A program made the translations under genes and the position numbers. A stretch of DNA of 64,000 bases from Pseudomonas frederiksbergensis (GTDB taxonomy: Bacteria > Pseudomonadota > Gammaproteobacteria > Pseudomonadales > Pseudomonadaceae): assembly GCF_035751725.1 (NCBI RefSeq), contig NZ_CP142104.1, forward strand, positions 2,046,001 to 2,110,000, written 5' to 3'. Shown here one piece after another: positions 29,085 to 36,916 of this stretch (positions are counted from its first letter, which is position 1; every line of letters begins with the position of its first letter). The notes beneath the pieces were generated by a model. The model saw nothing but the letters and a program-made list of their open reading frames with translations, was not told the DNA's origin and ran no database searches.

Positions 29085-29460
29085 CTTAGGCGCGCCTCGT
29101 AAACCGGTTGATGTAACTTGGATGACACTGTTTAGAGGGGTATAGCGCAGCTTCAGAAAAGCGTGTCAGCAAAATGACAGTTGTCAGTGTTAACAAAAAT
29201 TAGGGAGTGGGGCGTTCTGATATCAAGTTATTGACTGGATTGGATAAGTCCCCTGTTTATTGGGTTGGATCCAATTTTATCTAAGCGATGAACGGTATAT
29301 ATCCATAGTTTTTACCATTTTAGACAGGTAAAAAGTGTCACTTTTGGGCTAACTTTTTTTTGACGCTCTGGCCGTTCGTCCTCTTTCTTGCGCTTTGCAA
29401 ACTCGCTGCTAGTGTGCAGAAACAACCCCTTCACCACGTCGCGCCGCCGCCGGGAAACAC
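29085..29460. promoter_or_regulatory. AT-rich divergent regulatory region between EPS operon and sulfatase-fold gene
   Basis: This 376-base region is much richer in A and T than the flanking genes. It holds TGTCA/TGACA boxes at 29164-29168, 29175-29179 and 29182-29186, the last two forming a perfect palindrome TGACA-GT-TGTCA. A further TGTCA occurs near 29336, and there are T-runs around 29354. It must contain the promoters for both directions. The AT-richness would suit MvaT/MvaU (H-NS-like) silencing, and the TGACA boxes may bind a regulator; neither is proven. Confidence 0.55.
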
Positions 29461-31158
29461 ATGAGCCGATACCTCAAGGAAGCGCTGTTGTTGCTGTACC
29501 TGTTCAGGGGACATGACTATTACCTGGAGCGTCTTGCGGCGCTGGGTTTCAGCTTTGCAACGGTGTTGTTCGGCGCAATGTTCGTTGCGCTGCTGCTTGC
29601 GTTGTGGATGGGCGCCTACATTCGCCAGGCGCTGGTGCGGCATCTGTTCGCATTGGCGATGTTTGCCTCGGCGGTTTTCTTCGAGGTGTACACCCGGGTG
29701 ACCGACAGCTACCTGACCTACAGCCAGTTCGTATCGCTGGTGTATTCGGGTGGGTTTATCCAGGAGGCGGCGTATCAGTATCGCGAGGTGATTTTCAGCG
29801 CGATGGCGGGGGGCCTCTTGCTGGTGCTGGGCATCGGCCTGAAACCACGGCGGCGGCTGCCATTGCCCGGTTATGTACCGGTCGCCGCGCCGTTGTTCGG
29901 GGTATTGCTGCTCAGTGGCGTGCTGTTCGCAAGGGCGGGTGAGGGCGCCCGTGGTTTACCGATCATGTACACGCCGCTGGCCTACCTGAACCTGTTTGTC
30001 TACGAGGCGTTGCACAATACGGTCGGCGCCCGAGAGCCCGTCAGCCTGCTGCGGCAATCGTCTGTGATCGGGCACGATATCGTATTGATCATCGACGAAA
30101 GCATCGGTGGCAATTACCTAGATATAAACACCCCGTCCGGTGTGGCCAGTGGTCTCAAGACACCGCCGCCCGGTGTGGAAATCTTCAACTACGGCTACGC
30201 CGCCTCCATCGCCAATTGCAGTGCCGACACCAACGTCACCCTGCGTTATGGCGGTACGCGGGCTGACTACATGCGCATCAACAGCACGCAGCCGTCGATC
30301 TGGCAGTACGCCCATGGCGCCGGCATGCGCACGGTCTATATCGATGCCCAGCGCACCGGCGGCAACTTGCAGAACCTGATGACCGAGCTGGAAAAACAGG
30401 ACATCGACCAGTTCATTCAATTCGACCAGGTCCGCGTGCTGGACCGCGACATGGCAGCCGCGGCGCAGTTGGCCAAGCTGCTGAACAATGACCGGGCAGA
30501 GCTGGTAGTGGTGAATAAAGTGGGCGCGCATTTTCCGGTCCACGACAAATATCCCGATGCCTTCATGACCTACCGTCCGGCCTTGCCCCGCGGACAGTTC
30601 CAGGACGTGGCCGACACCGGCAAGCGCGACGGCTTCAATGGCCGGCAGGATGATTGGCAGCTGTATCGCAATGCTTACCAGAACACACTGCTGTGGAACG
30701 TCGGCGAGTTTTTCCAGCGCCTGTTCCAACAAGGCAACCTCCAGAATGCCGTGCTGATCTACACCTCCGACCATGGCCAGGACCTGCATGAGCGTGGCAA
30801 TCCCGGGCTCAATACGCACTGCGGCGGGGACCCGGTGGAAGAGGAAGGGCTGGTGCCGCTGGTGGTCATCCAGGGCAGTCAATTGCGCACCCTGGATTGG
30901 CCCCGCGCCTGGGCGCAGAACAAGGACCGCTCCAGTCACTACAACATCTTCCCGACGCTGCTGGCATTGATGGGCTACGACCCGGCGGCGGTCGTGGCGC
31001 GATATGGAAAACCCTTGAGCGAGCCCACCGAAGACGACTTCACCTTCAATTACCGCTTCAATGCACGACTGGGGGCCAAGCCAGCCTGGAAGCACATCGA
31101 CCTGGGCAGCATCGTTACGCCGGGGCCCGTGAAGGCGCAAGTGGCGACGGGCAAGTGA
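29461..31158 (+). CDS. Inner-membrane sulfatase-fold phosphoethanolamine/phosphoglycerol transferase-like protein
   Basis: This 565-residue protein has about five N-terminal membrane segments and then a periplasmic alkaline-phosphatase-fold domain from about residue 195. The metal-site motif reads VLIIDESIGGNY, with Ser in the nucleophile position (Thr in EptA), then NKVGAHFPVHDKYP and YTSDHGQDLHE. Such enzymes move phosphoethanolamine, phosphoglycerol or similar groups onto lipid A or glycans. It is divergent from the EPS operon and might modify the polymer or LPS. GGGA lies about nine bases before the ATG. The substrate is unknown. Confidence 0.75.
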   Translation: MSRYLKEALLLLYLFRGHDYYLERLAALGFSFATVLFGAMFVALLLALWMGAYIRQALVRHLFALAMFASAVFFEVYTRVTDSYLTYSQFVSLVYSGGFIQEAAYQYREVIFSAMAGGLLLVLGIGLKPRRRLPLPGYVPVAAPLFGVLLLSGVLFARAGEGARGLPIMYTPLAYLNLFVYEALHNTVGAREPVSLLRQSSVIGHDIVLIIDESIGGNYLDINTPSGVASGLKTPPPGVEIFNYGYAASIANCSADTNVTLRYGGTRADYMRINSTQPSIWQYAHGAGMRTVYIDAQRTGGNLQNLMTELEKQDIDQFIQFDQVRVLDRDMAAAAQLAKLLNNDRAELVVVNKVGAHFPVHDKYPDAFMTYRPALPRGQFQDVADTGKRDGFNGRQDDWQLYRNAYQNTLLWNVGEFFQRLFQQGNLQNAVLIYTSDHGQDLHERGNPGLNTHCGGDPVEEEGLVPLVVIQGSQLRTLDWPRAWAQNKDRSSHYNIFPTLLALMGYDPAAVVARYGKPLSEPTEDDFTFNYRFNARLGAKPAWKHIDLGSIVTPGPVKAQVATGK

Positions 31159-31270
31159 TGAACGGCTCGACAATGACGGACCAATACCGGGAACCGGATA
31201 TTTCCTGGAACTCTCACAGCCGCTCAACCTCCGCTATTCTGTCGCCTTCGCCGATCTGCCGAGTGCCCCC

Positions 31271-31939
31271 ATGCTGGAAGTCCGTAACGTCTTCAAAAGC
31301 TACGCCACGCCCCAAGGCCCGCTGCCGGTCTTGCAGGGCGTCGACCTGACGTTGCCCCCCGGCAGCAGCCTGGCGTTGATGGGGGAGTCAGGCAGCGGCA
31401 AGAGCACCTTGCTGCACTTGGTCGCCGGCCTGGATAAAGTCGATCGCGGCAGTATTCGCAGCGGCGGGTATCGGCTCGACGGTATGAGCGAACACCAGTT
31501 GGCGAACTGGCGGCGCACGGAAATCGGCCTGGTATTCCAGCAGTTCAACCTGATCAGCAGCTTGCCGGTGGAAGACAACCTGGCGTTCCAGGCGCGCCTG
31601 TGTGGCCGTTTTGACGCAGGCTGGCAAGGGCATCTGGTGCAGCGGCTCGGGCTTTCGGATCTGCTGCGGCGGTATCCCGAGCAGTTGTCCGGCGGGCAGC
31701 AACAGCGAGTCGCCTTGGGCAGGGCCTTGGCTTCGCGTCCGCCGCTGCTGTTGGCCGATGAACCCACCGGCAGTCTCGACGAAGCCACCAGCGACGAGGT
31801 GCTGCAACTGCTGCTGGAGTTGCTCGACGGCAGTCCGACCAGCCTGTTGATGGTCACGCACAGTCAGCGGGTGGCGGCGCGCCTGGCCCATCGGGTGGTG
31901 TTGCAAGGCGGGCGCCTGGCAGAGGCGGCCCAGGGGTGA
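31271..31939 (+). CDS. LolD/MacB-type ABC transporter ATP-binding protein
   Basis: This 222-residue ATPase has Walker A GESGSGKST, Q-loop VFQQFNL, signature LSGGQQQRVALGRAL, Walker B LLADEPTGSLD and H-loop VTHSQ. It has the short form of the LolD/FtsE/MacB class, which works with FtsX-type permeases. It overlaps the permease gene by one base. With the permease and the AttH-like lipoprotein it forms a three-gene unit like attEFGH of Agrobacterium. The transported substrate is unknown. No strong ribosome site precedes the ATG. Confidence 0.85.
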   Translation: MLEVRNVFKSYATPQGPLPVLQGVDLTLPPGSSLALMGESGSGKSTLLHLVAGLDKVDRGSIRSGGYRLDGMSEHQLANWRRTEIGLVFQQFNLISSLPVEDNLAFQARLCGRFDAGWQGHLVQRLGLSDLLRRYPEQLSGGQQQRVALGRALASRPPLLLADEPTGSLDEATSDEVLQLLLELLDGSPTSLLMVTHSQRVAARLAHRVVLQGGRLAEAAQG

Positions 31940-34407
31940 TGATCTTTCGCCAGACGCTCAAGGCGCTGCTCAGTCATTGGCGTCGGCACCCGGTGCAGTT
32001 TTTCAGTGTACTGACCGGGCTTTGGCTCGCCACCAGTCTGCTGACCGGTGTGCAGGCGTTGAACAGCCAGGCCCGTGACAGCTACGCCCGCGCCAGCCAA
32101 CTGATCGGCGGCGAACCCCAGGCCAGCCTGAGTGCTCCCGGCGGCGGCACATTCGCGCAGCAATGGTTCATCGACCTGCGTCGCCAGGGCTGGCCCGTGT
32201 CGCCGGTATTGCAGGCGCGAGTGACGCTGTTGGGGCACGAAGACCAACGCCTGCAATTGATGGGCATCGACCCGGTGTCGCTGCCGCCGGGCTCGGCGGT
32301 GGCGGGGCAGGCGCGAGAGATTGGCGAGGTGGTGGAGTTCTTCACCGGCACTGGCCACACCTGGATTGCCCCGCAAACATTACAGGCGCTGGGACTGAAG
32401 GAAGGCGACAGGCCCCGCACTGCCGATGGCCAGCCTTTGCCGCCCTTGCACGTGCAGCCGGACATGGCCCCCGGCGTGCTGCTGATGGACATCGGTTTTG
32501 CTCAGGCACTGCTCGGGTTGCCGGATCAGCTTTCGCGCTTGGTATTGCCTGACAGCTACACCGCTGTCTTGCCGGAGGCCTTCAATGGCTTGCTCCAATT
32601 CAAGCGCGCCGAGGATGAAAACAACCTGTCGCGCTTGACCGAGAGCTTCCACTTGAATCTCGACGCCTTGGGGTTTTTATCCTTTGTGGTGGGCCTGTTC
32701 ATCGTCCACGCCGCCATTGGCCTTGCCCTGGAACAACGTCGCGGTCTGCTGCGAACCCTGCGAGCCTGCGGCGTCAGCGCGCGGGTGCTGATCAGCAGCC
32801 TGGTGCTGGAGTTGGGCGCGTTGGCGTTAGTGGGCGCGATGGCCGGCGTGCTCAGTGGGTATTGGTTGGCCAGCCTGCTATTGCCCGACGTCGCGGCGAG
32901 CCTTCGAGGTTTGTACGGCGCCGAAGTGCCGGGGCAATTGAACCTCAGCCCTTGGTGGTGGCTGGGCGCAATTGGCCTGGGCTTGCTTGGTGCGCTGTTG
33001 GCCGGAGCCCAGAGCCTGTTGCGCGCCGCTCGCCTGCCGCTGCTGGCCCTTGCCAATCCCCAGGCCTGGCACCAGGCCCACGCGCGATGGTTGCGGCGCC
33101 AGGGTGGGGTGGCGCTGTTGGCCGCGCTGGTCGCCGCCTCGGCGTTGGCCTGGGGCGACAGCCTGGCGAGCGGTTTTGTCCTGATGACCGCACTGTTGCT
33201 AGGCGCGGCCTTGGCCTTGCCGGTGTTGCTCAACGGCGTACTGAATTTACTGTTGCGCCGCAGCCGTTCGGTGCTCGGCCAGTGGTTTGTCGCCGATTGC
33301 CGTCAACAATTGCCGACGCTGAGCCTGGCGCTGATGGCCTTGCTCCTGGCGTTGGCGGCGAACATTGGCGCCGGCAGCATGACGGCGGGGTTTCGCCAGA
33401 CGTTCAGTGACTGGCTCGAACAGCGACTGACCGCCGAGCTGTACATCAACCCGCAAACCCCGACCCAGGCGGCCGAACTGCATGACTGGCTCAGCCAGCA
33501 ACCCTCCGTCACTGCCGTGTTGCCCAACTGGCAAGTGTCGATCCCGTTGCAAGGTTGGCCGACCGACATCTACGGCATCGTCGATCATCCGTCCTATCGT
33601 CAGCATTGGCCTTTGCTGGAGGCCGCAGGGGATCAAGCGTGGGAACAACTGGCCGGTGCAGACACGCTGATGCTCAGCGAGCAACTGGCCCGGCGCCTGA
33701 AGGTGCGGATCGGCGATCGAGTGACCCTGCCGACTCCGCAAGGTCCTTGGAGGCCTCGCATCGTCGGGATTTATGCCGACTACGGCAACCCCAAGGGCCA
33801 TGTACTGATCAATGCCGGACATCTGCGCGCGCACTGGCCGCAGTTGACACCGAATCGCTTCAACCTGCGCATCGAGCCGGCGGCGATTCCCCGATTGCTG
33901 ACGGCGTTGCAGGCGCGCTTCAACCTCGATGACAACCGGATCGTCGACCAGGCGCGGCTCAAGGGATGGTCAACCCAGGTGTTCGAACGCACTTTTGCCG
34001 CCACGGCGGCACTCAACAGCCTGACCCTGGCGGTGGCGGGCGTCGCGTTGTTCATCAGCCTGCTGACCCAGAGCCAGAGTCGCCTCAGCCAGTTGGCGCC
34101 GCTATGGGCATTGGGGATAACGCGGCGACAGTTGATGCTGCTCAACCTCGGCCAGACCTGGCTGCTGGCGCTGTTGACGCTGCTGCTGGCCTTGCCGCTG
34201 GGCATCGCCCTGGCTTGGTGCCTGGACGCAGTCATCAACGTGCAGGCCTTTGGCTGGCGCCTGCCATTACGGCTTTTTCCGATGCAGTTGGCGCAGTTGC
34301 TGGGCCTGGCAATGTTCGCCACGCTGCTGGCATCGGCCTGGCCGCTGTACGCGTTGTACCGTACGCAACCGGCGGATTTGCTGAGGACGTTCGCCCATGA
34401 AGATTAG
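31939..34407 (+). CDS. FtsX-family ABC transporter permease
   Basis: This roughly 822-residue inner-membrane protein has one N-terminal helix, a large periplasmic domain (about 40-230), a first block of helices, a second periplasmic domain (about 490-690) and a C-terminal FtsX domain. It is thus a duplicated FtsX permease in one chain, as in LolCE-like or MacB-like exporters that act mechanically on periplasmic partners. The ATG at 31939 overlaps the ATPase stop (TGATG); a GTG one codon earlier is possible. Its end overlaps the AttH-like gene by 11 bases. Confidence 0.82.
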   Translation: MIFRQTLKALLSHWRRHPVQFFSVLTGLWLATSLLTGVQALNSQARDSYARASQLIGGEPQASLSAPGGGTFAQQWFIDLRRQGWPVSPVLQARVTLLGHEDQRLQLMGIDPVSLPPGSAVAGQAREIGEVVEFFTGTGHTWIAPQTLQALGLKEGDRPRTADGQPLPPLHVQPDMAPGVLLMDIGFAQALLGLPDQLSRLVLPDSYTAVLPEAFNGLLQFKRAEDENNLSRLTESFHLNLDALGFLSFVVGLFIVHAAIGLALEQRRGLLRTLRACGVSARVLISSLVLELGALALVGAMAGVLSGYWLASLLLPDVAASLRGLYGAEVPGQLNLSPWWWLGAIGLGLLGALLAGAQSLLRAARLPLLALANPQAWHQAHARWLRRQGGVALLAALVAASALAWGDSLASGFVLMTALLLGAALALPVLLNGVLNLLLRRSRSVLGQWFVADCRQQLPTLSLALMALLLALAANIGAGSMTAGFRQTFSDWLEQRLTAELYINPQTPTQAAELHDWLSQQPSVTAVLPNWQVSIPLQGWPTDIYGIVDHPSYRQHWPLLEAAGDQAWEQLAGADTLMLSEQLARRLKVRIGDRVTLPTPQGPWRPRIVGIYADYGNPKGHVLINAGHLRAHWPQLTPNRFNLRIEPAAIPRLLTALQARFNLDDNRIVDQARLKGWSTQVFERTFAATAALNSLTLAVAGVALFISLLTQSQSRLSQLAPLWALGITRRQLMLLNLGQTWLLALLTLLLALPLGIALAWCLDAVINVQAFGWRLPLRLFPMQLAQLLGLAMFATLLASAWPLYALYRTQPADLLRTFAHED

Positions 34408-35467
34408 AGTTGGCCTGATGCTGCTGGCGCTGCTCGGCGGCTGTGACAACGCATCGCCACCGGACAAGGGCTTTGCCGGCCTGGGCACCGAGGCTGTCGC
34501 GTTCACGCCGGTGGTGCCCGGGCGCGTGTTCAGCTTTCCAGCCGATCACGGTGCCCACGAAGGCTTCCGCATCGAGTGGTGGTACGTCACTGCCAATCTC
34601 AAGGACGCCGAGGGCCGGGATTTCGGCGTGCAATGGACGCTGTTCCGCAGCGCCCTGGATGCCGCGCCCCAGGCCAGCGGTTGGCGCAACCAGACGATCT
34701 GGCTCGGCCACGCCGCCGTCACGTCCGCCACCGTCCATCATGCCGCCGAGCGCTACGCCCGGGGCGGAGTCGGGCAGGCCGGCGTGCGCACCACGCCCTT
34801 CGATGCCTGGATCGACGATTGGCGCTTCGGCACTCAAGCCGTTGGCCCGGACCCGCTCGCGGACATGCAGTTGAAGGCGCGCGGGCCACACTTCAGCTAC
34901 GACTTGCGGCTGACTTCGACCCGGCCGTTGGTGCTGCAAGGGGATCAGGGTTTCAGTCAGAAATCCGAACAAGGCCAGGCCTCGTACTACTACAGCCAAC
35001 CGTTTTTCCAGGCGGCTGGTGCCCTTGAAATCGATGGCCGGCGCTATCAAGTCAGCGGCCCGGCCTGGCTCGACCGTGAATGGAGCAGCCAGCCCCTGAC
35101 GGAAAACCAGACCGGTTGGGATTGGTTTTCCTTGCACTTGGAAAACGGCGATCACGTCATGCTTTATCGCATGCGCCACAAGGACGGCGAGCCTTACCTC
35201 ACGGGCACCTGGATCGATGCCCGGGGCCAGGCGAGGACACTGGACGCCAGGGCAATCAGCCTCACGCCGCTGGACACCGCCGAGGTAGCCGGACGATCGA
35301 TGCCGGTGCGCTGGTCCATCAAGATTCCCGCCAGGCAACTCGATGTCACCACGCGGGCCCTCAATCCCGATGCCTGGATGAACCTGCGCATCCCGTATTG
35401 GGAAGGGCCGGTGCAACTGAGCGGCAGCCATGGCGGCAATGGCTATCTGGAAATGACCGGGTATTGA
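34397..35467 (+). CDS. AttH/CrtC-like lipoprotein (lipocalin-type domain)
   Basis: This 356-residue lipoprotein has a clear lipobox (LLALLGGC, Cys15-16) and two lipocalin-like halves. Motifs typical of the AttH/carotenoid 1,2-hydratase superfamily are IEWWYVTANL, GPHFSYDLRL and WLDREWSSQPL with TGWDWFSLHL. AttH-like proteins regularly follow an ATPase and FtsX permease, as here, suggesting a hydrophobic ligand handled at the periplasmic side. No carotenoid genes are nearby, so hydratase activity is not implied. Confidence 0.82.
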   Translation: MKIRVGLMLLALLGGCDNASPPDKGFAGLGTEAVAFTPVVPGRVFSFPADHGAHEGFRIEWWYVTANLKDAEGRDFGVQWTLFRSALDAAPQASGWRNQTIWLGHAAVTSATVHHAAERYARGGVGQAGVRTTPFDAWIDDWRFGTQAVGPDPLADMQLKARGPHFSYDLRLTSTRPLVLQGDQGFSQKSEQGQASYYYSQPFFQAAGALEIDGRRYQVSGPAWLDREWSSQPLTENQTGWDWFSLHLENGDHVMLYRMRHKDGEPYLTGTWIDARGQARTLDARAISLTPLDTAEVAGRSMPVRWSIKIPARQLDVTTRALNPDAWMNLRIPYWEGPVQLSGSHGGNGYLEMTGY

Positions 35468-35529
35468 TTCGTCGGAACTCCCCGCGTGCGTCGCCCCTCA
35501 TACCTATGAATGCCTCGCGGGAGTCCGTC

Positions 35530-35772
35530 ATGAGCGATGACATCAAACCACCGTCGCTGGCCGACTGGCAGCGGCTGTTCGACGACAAGGCCTATTGGCA
35601 GGAATCGCCCGATGCTCATTTCACCGAGCTGATGCGGCTGGCCGACGACCTGTTCGGCCTGGGAGAGATTGACCTGGACCGGTGGCAAGAATTGAAGACC
35701 CAGGCCGAGGAGCTTCACCAGCGCTCGCCGGATGCCAACGTCGCAGAGGAAGTAGCGGACCCCGACGCGTGA
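35530..35772 (+). CDS. Small acidic protein of unknown function
   Basis: This 80-residue acidic protein starts MSDDIKPPSLADWQRLFDD. A GGGAG site six bases before this ATG decides the start over an in-frame ATG 24 bases upstream. It is predicted mostly helical with no membrane segment or signal. It follows the AttH-like gene by 62 bases and may be cotranscribed. I do not recognise a family. Confidence 0.65.
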   Translation: MSDDIKPPSLADWQRLFDDKAYWQESPDAHFTELMRLADDLFGLGEIDLDRWQELKTQAEELHQRSPDANVAEEVADPDA

Positions 35773-35802
35773 TGCCCGTCAAGCCAACCCAAGGAGTTCG
35801 CG

Positions 35803-35982
35803 ATGAAGCCCAGCCCCGATCAAACGCAGGAAAACCCCGACGACCCGGCGCTGCCCGGCGAGGTGGAGCGTGACAACGACGCATTGCGGCCCAATGACCC
35901 GGCCAAGCGTGAGCAGCAGGGCAACCCTGATGCGCAGGAAACCGATGCGCAGAAAACCGCCAGGCAAAAACAAGACCGCTGA
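35803..35982 (+). CDS. Small hydrophilic, probably disordered protein
   Basis: This 59-residue protein begins MKPSPDQTQENPDDPALPG and ends in QKTARQKQDR. It is almost free of hydrophobic residues and rich in Asp, Gln, Pro and Asn. An ideal AAGGAG lies six bases before the ATG, the best argument that it is translated. It sits 30 bases after the previous small gene. No function can be assigned. Confidence 0.65.
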   Translation: MKPSPDQTQENPDDPALPGEVERDNDALRPNDPAKREQQGNPDAQETDAQKTARQKQDR

Positions 35983-36050
35983 TGCGACGTGAAGAATAAT
36001 TTATGCGGGGCTCACGGACATCCCGTGCAAGCTCCACTATCATTGTTGGC

Positions 36051-36113
36051 GTTCGCCCAGTGTCAGGCTCTTTACCAGTGCATGGAATGCCGAGGCCGTC
36101 GCACTGGGCGAAC
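36051..36113. repeat. Long perfect inverted repeat downstream of hcp
   Basis: Two perfect 12-base arms, GTTCGCCCAGTG (36051-36062) and CACTGGGCGAAC (36102-36113), are separated by 39 bases. They lie 12 bases beyond the hcp stop. There is no T-run on either side, so a simple intrinsic terminator is unlikely. It could be a structured 3' UTR or a processed RNA. Confidence 0.6.
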
Positions 36114-36124
36114 ACCCGCGAGGG

Positions 36125-36643
36125 TTAGCCTGCGACCGGCGTACGCCAGTCATCGGAGCCCGAGGTACCGCTCACTTCGTGGGTCCAGGTGATCTTGCGG
36201 TAGGTGAAGTGCACGTCCTCCAGATGAGTGAAATGGCTGTTGCCAGGGTCCTGGCAGTTGAGCATGTAATCCTTCATATCGACGATGATCGCGTCTTCCA
36301 GGGTGGTGGTGTAGTAGTGCTCCTGGGTGCCCGCAGCCGAAGTGCGATACCACTGGATCTCAACCTTCGTCAGGCGTTCGCCACTGGTCAGGGCTGCCTG
36401 GAGCAACGGCGAGGCTTTATCGAATACCTTGGTGATGACCAAGGGTTTGTGTATGCGCTGGCCAGTTGGCTGGCCGGACTGGGGATCGCGGGGAATCGTC
36501 ACCTGGTGCTGGAAGCCCTGCACCATGACCTGGTCTTCATGACCTTCCTGATAGGTGTTGCCTACCGAGTCAGCGGTGAACGCGCCTGCGGTGATCAGAC
36601 CTTGTTTGGTGCCTTCGATGGACATGTAAGCGGGGGTAGCCAA
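36125..36643 (-). CDS. hcpA: Type VI secretion tube protein Hcp (orphan copy)
   Basis: This 172-residue Hcp contains AYMSIEGTKQG, SVGNTYQEGHEDQVMV, ASPLLQAALTSGERL and a C-terminal HFTYRKITWTHEVSGTSGSDDW segment. This closely matches HcpA-type tube proteins that stack as hexameric rings and may carry effectors. The start is a TTG (Leu-Ala-Thr-Pro-Ala-Tyr) with AAGGAG six bases upstream; the frame extends further but lacks another good ribosome site. No other type VI genes are in the window, so the machinery must be encoded elsewhere. Confidence 0.85.
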   Translation of the reverse strand: MATPAYMSIEGTKQGLITAGAFTADSVGNTYQEGHEDQVMVQGFQHQVTIPRDPQSGQPTGQRIHKPLVITKVFDKASPLLQAALTSGERLTKVEIQWYRTSAAGTQEHYYTTTLEDAIIVDMKDYMLNCQDPGNSHFTHLEDVHFTYRKITWTHEVSGTSGSDDWRTPVAG

Positions 36644-36916
36644 TGGATGCTCCTTGCTGGATAGCTGGACGCCCGGGACGTGAATCGTCCGAGGCGGCTG
36701 ACCGATATCAAGAGCCATGCCATTTATAAAAAACGTCGATAAATCAATCTGTTGGGATTATTTCTCTGCGGAGCATGGCGCCGGTGCCTCGAAACTCACG
36801 CAGAAGGCTGCATGCCCTCCACTGTCGATTGCGCACGCAGCAGATGCCGTCTGCCATCGGCGAAATGGCCATGCCGCAGAGGATAGTCAGGTGTTGGCGC
36901 GCAACTTATTGCTTTT

